Positions 15,484-22,038 of a stretch of DNA of 38,179 nt are shown piece by piece. Numbering within the stretch: the stretch's first letter is position 1; every line of letters begins with the position of its first letter. The stretch comes from Actinomycetota bacterium. Its GTDB lineage: Bacteria > Actinomycetota > Actinomycetes > Nanopelagicales > Nanopelagicaceae. The DNA lies in contig JACSDF010000026.1 of NCBI GenBank assembly GCA_015660815.1, positions 1-38,179 of the forward strand, in the 5' to 3' direction. Made by a program: the position numbers and the translations under genes. The notes under the pieces are model-generated. The model saw only the letters and a program-made list of their open reading frames with translations. It did not search any database and was not told the origin of the DNA.

Positions 15484-16185
15484 ATGAAAGCTTTAATAAT
15501 CCCAATTATTGCCGCACTATTAATCGCGCCGCTTCCAGCTTTTGCCGATTGCACAGAATCGGCCTGTGTTGATGTGTACACGAAAAATAACCAGATAATT
15601 ATCGAAGCCCGTAAGGGAAGTAGCGACACAGTTACAAGCCGCGCACCAAAGGCAAAACCATCTCCCACGTCAACGTTGTGGTTTCCGCCTAAATACTCGC
15701 CGGCGCCGAGGCCTTACGTAAAGCGCAGCTATAGAGCACGTACAGCCGCGCCTAAAAGAGTCACACGTACCGCCAATCTCAGTGATCGTTTAACTAAGTT
15801 AGTTCCAACTGCCGGAATCGCCTTTCAACCTGAGTTTGAAGCTCTGATTAATGTACCGGTGATTTTTTGGGTAGACGTGCCACAGGTTTTCCAAAGCCGC
15901 GTGAAAATAATTGGTGAAGTCGTCGATGTAACTCTGCGTCCAGGTTTTATCTGGTCATATGGCGATGGCGCAGTGTGGGCCACCACCAATCCTGGCGCTC
16001 CATATCCAAAAGCGATGATCACTCATACGTACTCAAAGCCTGGCACTTATCCAGTTTTGCTCTTAACAACCTGGAATGGCAGCTTCACGCATAACGGAGC
16101 AGTTCGGGCAGTAACTGGAAAAGTAGTAAACGCCTCGGTGGCAACCGTCACCGTTGTATCGGCCCCAACCCGCTTCACGAAATGA
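15484..16185 (+). CDS. Secreted protein with PKD-like domain, basic proline-rich linker
   Basis: The 233-residue protein starts with a Sec signal peptide (MKALIIPIIAALLIAPLPAFA, cleavage before DCTES). A short segment with two cysteines (DCTESACVDVY) follows. Next comes a basic, proline/arginine-rich linker (about 45-100: KAKPSPTS, PPKYSPAPRPYVKRSYRAR), then a globular part. Residues about 150-215 contain FIWSYGDGA, ITHTYSKPGTYPVLLLTTWN, the W-x-x-G-D-G ... H-x-Y-x-x-P-G-x-Y pattern of PKD beta-sandwich domains. No membrane anchor is seen after the signal peptide. TATCTT stands 7 nt before the ATG and there is no Shine-Dalgarno, suggesting a leaderless message. Function unknown; envelope or cell-wall association is plausible from the basic linker. 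The DUF4192 gene follows 7 bp downstream. Confidence 0.75.
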   Translation: MKALIIPIIAALLIAPLPAFADCTESACVDVYTKNNQIIIEARKGSSDTVTSRAPKAKPSPTSTLWFPPKYSPAPRPYVKRSYRARTAAPKRVTRTANLSDRLTKLVPTAGIAFQPEFEALINVPVIFWVDVPQVFQSRVKIIGEVVDVTLRPGFIWSYGDGAVWATTNPGAPYPKAMITHTYSKPGTYPVLLLTTWNGSFTHNGAVRAVTGKVVNASVATVTVVSAPTRFTK

Positions 16186-16192
16186 GAAGAGC

Positions 16193-16738
16193 ATGACAAC
16201 TGAAAAAGAGGCACTATCGATTGCATCGACCGACCAAGCGCATGATTTAAAATTCATCGCACTTGTTAAGAGTTTCGCCATCATTGAGGATTCACCTGAT
16301 ATTAATAACGCTCAACGCGATGGCGCAACTGCCGTCATCGATTTAGCTCTCGAGTTTGAAAAGTTTGAGAAAGAGAGCACCCCTGAAAATATCGCTAAAG
16401 TTTTGGGACGCTTGAGCGATATTCAAGTGCGTGACTTTGCACTGGGATCCCATAACGCCGCAAGCTTTCACACATATTGGGGGATGTGGCATTACTTACT
16501 TCAGATAGCACCGGTTGGATTTGTCGCACCGGTTGCCTGCCTTTTTGCAACGTTGGCATACGAGAGTGGAGATAGTGCACTGGCCTATCGCGCACTTGAT
16601 CGTGCAAGTATTGACCAACCGCATTACTCCTTGACGATTTTATTGCGTCGCGTCTTTGGCTCAGGCTGGCCCGCCGCCGCCTTTGCCGCTATGCGCTGTG
16701 AGCTTCACCCAAAAGTCACGGCCGGCATATTTGACTAG
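16193..16738 (+). CDS. Short DUF4192-family protein
   Basis: From ATG 16193, with GAGAAGAG just upstream, the product is 181 residues; a frame opening 13 codons earlier has no ribosome site. The C-terminal half (VGFVAPVACLFATLAYESGD, ALAYRALDRASIDQPHYSLT) matches the DUF4192 pattern of actinobacteria, where it reads roughly A-x-W-x-x-G-D-G-A-x-A-x-x-A-x-x-R-A-L-x-x-D-P-x-Y-S-L. Family members are usually well over 300 residues, with an N-terminal half that is missing or greatly shortened here. The function of the family is unknown. It is 7 bp from the secreted PKD-like gene, and its last codons contain the -35 of the met operon promoter. Confidence 0.7.
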   Translation: MTTEKEALSIASTDQAHDLKFIALVKSFAIIEDSPDINNAQRDGATAVIDLALEFEKFEKESTPENIAKVLGRLSDIQVRDFALGSHNAASFHTYWGMWHYLLQIAPVGFVAPVACLFATLAYESGDSALAYRALDRASIDQPHYSLTILLRRVFGSGWPAAAFAAMRCELHPKVTAGIFD

Positions 16739-16758
16739 CGCCTGCACTCTGTTAGAGT
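16731..16758 (+). promoter_or_regulatory. Promoter of the SAM-IV riboswitch/met operon
   Basis: TTGACT (16731-16736) overlaps the stop of the DUF4192 gene and is followed after 16 bp by TAGAGT (16753-16758). The predicted transcription start, about 7 nt later, coincides with the first base of the riboswitch at 16766. Confidence 0.75.
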
Positions 16759-16765
16759 CCACCCA

Positions 16766-16886
16766 GGTCACGAGTTCTAGTGTTTAGCCCCGGCTTACTA
16801 GACGGCAACCCTCCACCACGGTGGGGTGCTCCGGGTGAAGACCAGATCGATAGCAACAACGCCATCGATAAGCGTGGATCACTCGA
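16766..16886 (+). promoter_or_regulatory. SAM-IV riboswitch
   Basis: The conserved core of the actinobacterial SAM-IV aptamer is present: GGTCACGAGT at the 5' end, AGCCCCGGCTTACTAGACGG, CAACCCTCCACCACGGTGGG, GTGCTCCGGGTGAAGACC, then a further arm ATCGAT/ATCGAT and AAGCGTGG. GGTC at 16766 pairs with GACC in the TGAAGACC block. It precedes metY and metX, the usual target. The core is shared with SAM-I, but the arrangement of the later arms fits SAM-IV. S-adenosylmethionine binding should repress the operon. Confidence 0.92.
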
Positions 16887-16944
16887 ACCGTATTAAAACT
16901 GCCAGCGTCGGCATAAGTACTCGAGTGGTCCCATAACTGGGAGG
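16876..16944 (+). promoter_or_regulatory. Probable expression platform of the SAM-IV riboswitch
   Basis: GGATCACTCGA (16876-16886) can pair with TCGAGTGGTCC (16921-16931) over 11 bp with one G-U. The same ACTCG can also pair with CGAGT near the 5' end of the aptamer (16771-16775). Immediately after, TCCC (16929-16932) can pair with GGGA (16939-16942), which is the start of the metY Shine-Dalgarno GGGAGG. These mutually exclusive pairings suggest ribosome-site sequestration. There is no T-run for an intrinsic terminator. Confidence 0.55.
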
Positions 16945-16954
16945 AATGTATTTA

Positions 16955-18277
16955 ATGTCATCGTTTACATTTGAAGAGGCAGCCTTTGAAACCCGTCAGA
17001 TCCATGCCGGGCAGGTTGCAGATCCAACAACTGGCGCTCGCGCACTTCCGTTGTATCAGACCACGGCCTATCAATTCCGCGATACTAAACATGCCGCAGA
17101 TTTATTTGGCTTGGCCGAACTTGGAAATATATATACCCGCATCATGAATCCAACGCAGGATGTTGTTGAAAAACGCATTGCATCGCTTGAAGGTGGCGTA
17201 GCTGCGTTGCTTCTTGCATCGGGTTCGGCAGCAACTACATTTGCAGTCCTGGCAGTTGCAACTGCTGGTGATCACATCGTTTCATCAAAGTATTTATATG
17301 GTGGAACTTACAACTTATTCCATTACACCTTGCCGACATTTGGAGTTGAAGTCACTTTTGTCGATAATCCAAATGATCCAGAGGAGTGGCGCAAAGCCGT
17401 GCGTCCTAATACCAAAGCATTTTTTGGTGAGACGATTTCAAACCCTAACAACGATATTTTGGATATTGCTGCTGTGGCAAAAGTTGCCCACGAAAGCCAC
17501 GTTCCACTAATTGTTGATAATACAGTTGCGACACCATATGTTATTCGGCCAATCGAATTTGGGGCAGATGTTGTTGTGCACTCTGCTACTAAGTTCCTCT
17601 CCGGACATGGAAACGCTGTCGTCGGCGCAATTGTGGATTCAGGTAATTTCGATTACGCACTCTATCCGGAGAAGTTCACGAGCTTTAATACGCCAGATCC
17701 TTCCTATCACGGACTGGTTTATGCCCAAGCCCTGGGCGTTGGTAGTGCCTTTGGCGCCAACCTTGCCTACATATTTAAAATCCGCCTGACTTTGCTTCGC
17801 GATATTGGAGCTGCAGTGTCACCTTTCAACGCCTGGTTACTTGCCCAAGGTTTAGAGACACTGACTCTTCGTATGAAGCAACATTTGGAAAATGCGAAGG
17901 CCGTTGCAACGTGGCTTGATGCACATCCTCAAGTTGAGAAGGTTAACTTCTCATGGTTACCGAATTCGCCATACAACGCGCTGGCCACAAAGTATGCACC
18001 TAAGGGTTCTGGCTCAGTTCTCTCTTTTGAAATTAAAGGTGGAATCGAAGCAGGAAAGAAATTTGTAGAAGCCTTAACTCTGCACTCGCACGTTGCAAAT
18101 ATTGGTGACGTGCGATCCCTTGTGATTCATCCAGCATCTACTACGCACTCACAGCTATCGGCCGAGGAGTTACTAGATGCTGGAGTAACGCCTGGTTTAG
18201 TTCGCTTATCTGTGGGCCTTGAAGATATCGATGATATTAAGGCCGATTTAAGCGATGGGTTTGCTGCAGCACAGTAA
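16955..18277 (+). CDS. metY: O-acetylhomoserine sulfhydrylase (PLP-dependent)
   Basis: The enzyme makes homocysteine directly from O-acetylhomoserine and sulfide. The 440-residue length and N-terminal FETRQIHAGQ, LPLYQTTAYQFRDT and TRIMNPTQDVVEKRIASLEG mark the Cys/Met metabolism PLP family. The cofactor lysine is Lys213 in VVHSATKFLSGHGNAV, and ISNPNNDILDI and IVDNTVATPY fit the MetY rather than the MetB/MetC group, together with the longer length. The C-terminus has SLVIHPASTTHSQLS. I choose ATG 16955, which has GGGAGG at 10 nt; the upstream ATG at 16946 would sit one base from that site. It is controlled by the SAM-IV riboswitch and overlaps metX by one base (TAATG). Confidence 0.94.
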   Translation: MSSFTFEEAAFETRQIHAGQVADPTTGARALPLYQTTAYQFRDTKHAADLFGLAELGNIYTRIMNPTQDVVEKRIASLEGGVAALLLASGSAATTFAVLAVATAGDHIVSSKYLYGGTYNLFHYTLPTFGVEVTFVDNPNDPEEWRKAVRPNTKAFFGETISNPNNDILDIAAVAKVAHESHVPLIVDNTVATPYVIRPIEFGADVVVHSATKFLSGHGNAVVGAIVDSGNFDYALYPEKFTSFNTPDPSYHGLVYAQALGVGSAFGANLAYIFKIRLTLLRDIGAAVSPFNAWLLAQGLETLTLRMKQHLENAKAVATWLDAHPQVEKVNFSWLPNSPYNALATKYAPKGSGSVLSFEIKGGIEAGKKFVEALTLHSHVANIGDVRSLVIHPASTTHSQLSAEELLDAGVTPGLVRLSVGLEDIDDIKADLSDGFAAAQ

Positions 18278-19371
18278 TGAAGGATCCACGGGGATTGGTC
18301 ACCGGGGCATGGCTTGAAACCCATGCACCCGGTGATCGCCTTTTCGTAAATATCGGTGGACTGCTTCTTGAGAGTGGAGAGCGATTAGAAAACATTACGA
18401 TCGCTTATCAAAGTTGGGGAACGTTAAACGAGCGAGCCGACAACGCCATCTTGGTCAACCATGCAATGACGGGCTGGTCCGACGTCCCGGGTTGGTGGCC
18501 ATCGATGGTAGGGCCTGGGCTACCATTTGATAGCGATAAGTACTTCATCGTCTGCCCAAATGTAATTGGTGGGTGTCAGGGCTCTACCGGACCTTCATCG
18601 ATTGCACCTGATGGGCAACGCTATGGTTCACGCTTCCCATCGGTGACGATTAGAGACATGGTTGCAGCTGAGATTGCATTTAGTGATGTGATTGGCATAA
18701 ATAAATATCGGCTTGCTGTTGGACCATCCCTAGGTGGAATGCGTGCCTTGGAGTGGGCCGTTTCGCATCCTGAACGAGTGAGTGCAATCTGTACCATCGG
18801 CTCTTCAGCCGTTGCAACGGGAGATCAAATCGGCACATCATCGATTCAAATCCGCGCAATAAAGTCGGATCCGAATTTTTTTGGTGGAGATTACTACGAT
18901 AAATCAGTTGGCCCGATTGAGGGCATGGGGATTGCTAGGCGAATCGCCCACTTGACCTATAGAACCGAGGCTGAAATGGATGTTCGTTTTGGCCGCGAGC
19001 TTCAAGGCGATGACACTGGCCGCTTTGCCGTTGAGTCATATCTAGATCACCAAGCCGAGAAACTTTCACATCGCTTTGATGCCAATACGTATATTGCCTT
19101 AACAGAGGCGATGAACAGTCATGATATTGGGCGAGGACGCGGGGGAGTTGCTGCAGCCCTGTCGGGCATATCGATTCCAGTAATCGCCGTCTCAATTGAT
19201 ACCGATCGCCTCTTTCCCGTGCGCCTTCAAGCAGAGATAGCGGATTTAGCACCCCTTGCCCAAGAGTTAGTGACGATTTCATCGCCTTTTGGGCATGACG
19301 GCTTCCTCGTTGAGGTGGAATTGGTCGGAAACGTGATTAAAGAGGCGCTCGCCCTCTCTCAATCGCCCTAA
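18277..19371 (+). CDS. metX: Homoserine O-acetyltransferase
   Basis: MetX acylates homoserine, providing the substrate of MetY just upstream. The 364-residue alpha/beta-hydrolase shows NAILVNHAMTG, the oxyanion region CPNVIGGCQGSTGPSS (93-108), the nucleophile elbow GPSLGGM with Ser151, IDTDRLFP with the catalytic Asp, and SPFGHDGFL with His340. The elbow is normally G-G-S-M-G-G-M; here it reads G-P-S-L-G-G-M. Length and motifs are otherwise those of the acetyl-CoA-dependent family. The TAATG overlap with metY implies coupled translation under the same riboswitch. Succinyl-CoA use has been described for some relatives and cannot be excluded from sequence. Confidence 0.94.
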   Translation: MKDPRGLVTGAWLETHAPGDRLFVNIGGLLLESGERLENITIAYQSWGTLNERADNAILVNHAMTGWSDVPGWWPSMVGPGLPFDSDKYFIVCPNVIGGCQGSTGPSSIAPDGQRYGSRFPSVTIRDMVAAEIAFSDVIGINKYRLAVGPSLGGMRALEWAVSHPERVSAICTIGSSAVATGDQIGTSSIQIRAIKSDPNFFGGDYYDKSVGPIEGMGIARRIAHLTYRTEAEMDVRFGRELQGDDTGRFAVESYLDHQAEKLSHRFDANTYIALTEAMNSHDIGRGRGGVAAALSGISIPVIAVSIDTDRLFPVRLQAEIADLAPLAQELVTISSPFGHDGFLVEVELVGNVIKEALALSQSP

Positions 19372-19399
19372 AACAGTGTTTTCGATGTGCATTTTACCC

Positions 19400-19416
19400 T
19401 GTGGATAAATTATAAT
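19400..19416 (+). promoter_or_regulatory. sigA promoter -10 (TATAAT) preceded by a DnaA-box match
   Basis: A consensus TATAAT lies at 19411-19416, 46 bp before the sigA GTG. The 17-bp spaced -35 (TGCATT) is poor. TGTGGATAA at 19400-19408 is a perfect reverse-complement DnaA box (TTATCCACA) placed in the -10/-35 spacer, so DnaA binding there could affect the promoter. A single 9-mer can occur by chance. Confidence 0.5.
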
Positions 19417-19461
19417 ATAGACATCGCTTCAGCGCATAGCTGATAAAACCAAAGGACGAAT

Positions 19462-21447
19462 GTGGCTGTATTTAGTGCGCTCAAAAACAAGGCAGGCAAG
19501 AAGCCGGTAGCAAAAAAAACAGCCCCTGTAAAAAAAGCAGCGGCGAAAAAAACAGCACCTGTTAAAAAAGCAGTGGCGAAAAAATCTGCACCTGTTAAAA
19601 AAGCAGTGGCTAAAAAGACAGCCATTAAAAAGACCGTTGCTAAAAAAGCAGCCCCTGTTAAAAAGGTAGCTAAGCCTGTAAAAATAGAGTTGAAAAAAGA
19701 TTTAAATATCAAAGATGTTCAATCAATCGTCGATGCGAAAAATGCAGTAATGCGACAGAATGAAGTTTTAGCTGAACTTGAAATCCGCGGCGTCACATCA
19801 ATCAATCGTATTCCAAAGAAGATTGATAAAGATTTAGTAGATGAAGCTCGAGCATTGGCGATTTCACTTCCAGTAATGATTGAAAAGCTCCGAAAGTCTG
19901 GACTTGGTTCGCCGTCTCGCATTTTAAAGAAGTCTGACTATGCATTAATCGAGCCAAAGCCCGTAGTTGAAAAAATTACGCCAGAAAAAATCGTACCTGC
20001 AAAAGTAGCTATTGTTACGATTGATGGCGAAGAAGTTGAACTTGAAGAGATCGAACTTGAAGATGATGAAAAGATTATCGCCGATGCCGTCGACGTTGTT
20101 GATCTTGAGACTGAAGACAAGGTCCGTGTAGTAACACTTTCGGATGAATCAAGTAAAGCTAAAGGCTCATTTACATTGGCTGATTCAGAGGCCGATGATG
20201 AAGAAGAAGATAAGAATGAGCGTGAGAAGTTAAAGAAGGATTTAAGAAACGTCAATATTGTTATTGAAGCGATTAATGCCAAAAACAGTGCGGTTAGTAC
20301 GCCTACGCGTTATGGTATTAGCGAAGCAGAATCAAAGGCACTGACATACAAGCAGATTCAACAGCAGTTTGAAATGAAGACTTTTACTGAAAGATCTGCA
20401 AAGACTGTGGCAGAAGCTGTAACAATCGGCTCGCTAAAAAACCTTGAAGATCTACTTAATTACTTCATCGAAAAGATGAAGGTAGTCCAGCGAGAAATCA
20501 AGTATCTTCCACCGGAGCAAACGGTTATGACTGCCGGTGCAACTGCCGACCCTGTTAAGGACTATTTAAAACAGATTGGCCGCGTGGCACTTCTAAACGC
20601 CGAACTCGAAGTTGAGTTGGCGACTCGTGTTGAAGTAGGTCTGTTCGCCGAATCAAAGTTGAAAACTGAAAAGAAATTAGAAAAGAAGTTAAAGCGCGAG
20701 CTCGAGTGGTTAGTGGAAGATGGCAAGCGCGCTAAGAACCACCTTCTAGAGGCAAACCTTCGATTGGTTGTATCCCTTGCAAAGCGCTACACGGGCCGAG
20801 GAATGCTCTTCCTTGATCTAATTCAAGAGGGAAACTTAGGTTTGATCCGTGCAGTAGAAAAATTCGATTACACAAAGGGTTATAAGTTTTCTACCTATGC
20901 AACATGGTGGATTCGCCAGGCGATTACACGTGCGATGGCCGATCAGGCCCGCACAATCCGCATCCCAGTACACATGGTTGAAGTTATTAATAAGTTGGCG
21001 CGTGTTCAGCGACAGATGTTGCAGGATCTAGGTCGCGAACCGACTCCAGAGGAGCTCGCGAAAGAGCTCGATATGACCCCTGAAAAAGTCGTTGAAGTAC
21101 AAAAATACGGTCGCGAACCGATCTCACTTCACACACCACTTGGAGAAGAAGGCGATAGCGAGTTCGGAGATCTTATTGAAGACTCTGAAGCCGTTGTTCC
21201 AGCCGATGCAGTCTCATTTACTCTGCTGCAAGAGCAGTTGCACTCTGTTCTAGATACTTTATCTGAGCGCGAGGCCGGTGTTGTTGCAATGCGCTTTGGT
21301 CTAACCGATGGTCAGCCAAAGACTCTGGATGAAATTGGCAAGGTATACGGTGTCACTCGCGAACGTATCCGTCAGATTGAATCTAAAACAATGTCGAAAC
21401 TTCGTCACCCATCACGCAGCCAAGTCCTACGCGATTACTTAGATTAA
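19462..21447 (+). CDS. sigA: Principal RNA polymerase sigma factor with Lys/Ala/Pro-rich N-terminal tail
   Basis: The group 1 sigma-70 factor directs RNA polymerase to housekeeping promoters. The conserved C-terminal ~300 residues are complete: region 1.2 ([16 protein letters not shown]), region 2 ([60 protein letters not shown]), region 3 ([20 protein letters not shown]) and region 4 ([20 protein letters not shown]). The 661-residue length exceeds most sigma-A proteins. Residues 10-72 are five 10-11-residue repeats of the [11 protein letters not shown] type. Residues 80-165 form an extra helical region, and 190-260 are very acidic ([23 protein letters not shown]). Actinobacterial SigA proteins often have lysine-rich tails. 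The GTG start follows AAAGGACG. CDGSH and DUF7455 genes follow, as is common around actinobacterial sigA. Confidence 0.97.
   Translation: MAVFSALKNKAGKKPVAKKTAPVKKAAAKKTAPVKKAVAKKSAPVKKAVAKKTAIKKTVAKKAAPVKKVAKPVKIELKKDLNIKDVQSIVDAKNAVMRQNEVLAELEIRGVTSINRIPKKIDKDLVDEARALAISLPVMIEKLRKSGLGSPSRILKKSDYALIEPKPVVEKITPEKIVPAKVAIVTIDGEEVELEEIELEDDEKIIADAVDVVDLETEDKVRVVTLSDESSKAKGSFTLADSEADDEEEDKNEREKLKKDLRNVNIVIEAINAKNSAVSTPTRYGISEAESKALTYKQIQQQFEMKTFTERSAKTVAEAVTIGSLKNLEDLLNYFIEKMKVVQREIKYLPPEQTVMTAGATADPVKDYLKQIGRVALLNAELEVELATRVEVGLFAESKLKTEKKLEKKLKRELEWLVEDGKRAKNHLLEANLRLVVSLAKRYTGRGMLFLDLIQEGNLGLIRAVEKFDYTKGYKFSTYATWWIRQAITRAMADQARTIRIPVHMVEVINKLARVQRQMLQDLGREPTPEELAKELDMTPEKVVEVQKYGREPISLHTPLGEEGDSEFGDLIEDSEAVVPADAVSFTLLQEQLHSVLDTLSEREAGVVAMRFGLTDGQPKTLDEIGKVYGVTRERIRQIESKTMSKLRHPSRSQVLRDYLD
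19507..19668 (+). repeat. Five tandem 33-bp (one 30-bp) repeats inside sigA
   Basis: Units at 19507-19539, 19540-19572, 19573-19605, 19606-19635 and 19636-19668 encode [43 protein letters not shown] and [11 protein letters not shown]. They contain A-runs of up to eight bases. The repeats resemble histone H1-like tails and may vary in copy number between strains. Confidence 0.9.
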
Positions 21448-21448
21448 A

Positions 21449-21640
21449 ATGGCGAATCCAACTATCTACATCAACCCCGTCAGTGGATCGATAAAGATCC
21501 TTGGCGCGGTTGATTTTGTAGATGCTCAGGGCAACATTCTTGAAACTAAAGAGAACGTGAAATTTTGTGGCTGTTCTTTAAGCAAGGATAAGCCTTGGTG
21601 TGATGGCAGTCATAAAGCCATCACCCAACCTGAAAGTTAA
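21449..21640 (+). CDS. CDGSH iron-sulfur domain protein
   Basis: The 63-residue protein carries the mitoNEET-type motif C-x-C-x2-S-x3-P-x-C-D-G-S-H as FCGCSLSKDKPWCDGSH, giving cluster ligands Cys40, Cys42, Cys51 and His55 for a 2Fe-2S centre. The N-terminal half is beta-rich (IYINPVSGSIKILGAV). Such small single-domain proteins act in electron transfer or as redox sensors; the partner is unknown. It starts 1 bp after the sigA stop (TAAAATGG), so it is probably translated by re-initiation, and its stop overlaps the convergent DUF7455 gene by 4 bp. Confidence 0.92.
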   Translation: MANPTIYINPVSGSIKILGAVDFVDAQGNILETKENVKFCGCSLSKDKPWCDGSHKAITQPES

Positions 21641-21852
21641 AAAGTAGAGGTTTCGACGAGCTTTTCGCTCTCATCGATAATCGTGGCCGCTACGCTCTTA
21701 AGCTTTTCAGCGTATTCCTTGCCATGATGAGCACAAAACATAAGCTCTCCACCATTGAGAAGTACGGCACGTACATATGCCTGTGCTCCGCAGCGATCGC
21801 AGCGATCAAGGGCGTTAAGAGGTACTGATTCGAGCATTACTTGTTCTGACAT
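21637..21852 (-). CDS. DUF7455-family zinc-finger-like protein
   Basis: The 71-residue protein has the pattern PLNALDRCDRCGAQAYVRAV and then GGELMFCAHHGKEY, giving a likely zinc site Cys18, Cys21, Cys40 and His43. Small proteins of this type are conserved in actinobacteria beside sigA and topoisomerase genes; their function is unknown. GGAGAGAG immediately before the ATG is a good ribosome site. The gene is convergent with the CDGSH gene and divergent from parE. Confidence 0.85.
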   Translation of the reverse strand: MSEQVMLESVPLNALDRCDRCGAQAYVRAVLLNGGELMFCAHHGKEYAEKLKSVAATIIDESEKLVETSTF

Positions 21853-21937
21853 ATCTCTCTCCGTTCTCGGTGGTAGTTCTTTATATGGAACATCAAACCA
21901 CGTATAGATATTCCCCGCACGTTAAAATCCAAGTAAT

Positions 21938-21966
21938 TTGCTCAGAATTCCCGGAGAAGTTAGAAA
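21938..21966 (+). promoter_or_regulatory. Candidate parE promoter
   Basis: In the 186-bp gap between the DUF7455 gene and parE, TTGCTC (21938-21943) is followed after 17 bp by TAGAAA (21961-21966). A second option is a leaderless start: TAACCT (22025-22030) lies 8 nt before the parE GTG, which lacks a Shine-Dalgarno. I see nothing else in this gap apart from A/T-rich sequence near the DUF7455 gene (TATAAA on the minus strand). Confidence 0.35.
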
Positions 21967-22038
21967 ATATCAGTAACAACTGACAATTTCGGCGCGCTTG
22001 CCAGTGATTAATCGCTTCGGGCGATAACCTTTCGCCCC

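Noticed and set aside
19370-19382. AAAACAGTGTTTT as a terminator after metX
   Set aside because: Only a 5-bp A/T stem with a 3-nt loop and no T-run beyond the stem; too weak to call.
19507-19668. The regularly spaced repeats as a CRISPR array
   Set aside because: The units are contiguous, in frame and coding for part of SigA, with no unique spacers and no cas genes.
19410-19712. A 100-codon minus-strand frame with hydrophobic repeats ([13 protein letters not shown]-like)
   Set aside because: It is the exact antisense of the lysine/alanine repeats of sigA; AAA/GCA-rich codons give Phe/Ala-like antisense codons. No ribosome site and no family match.
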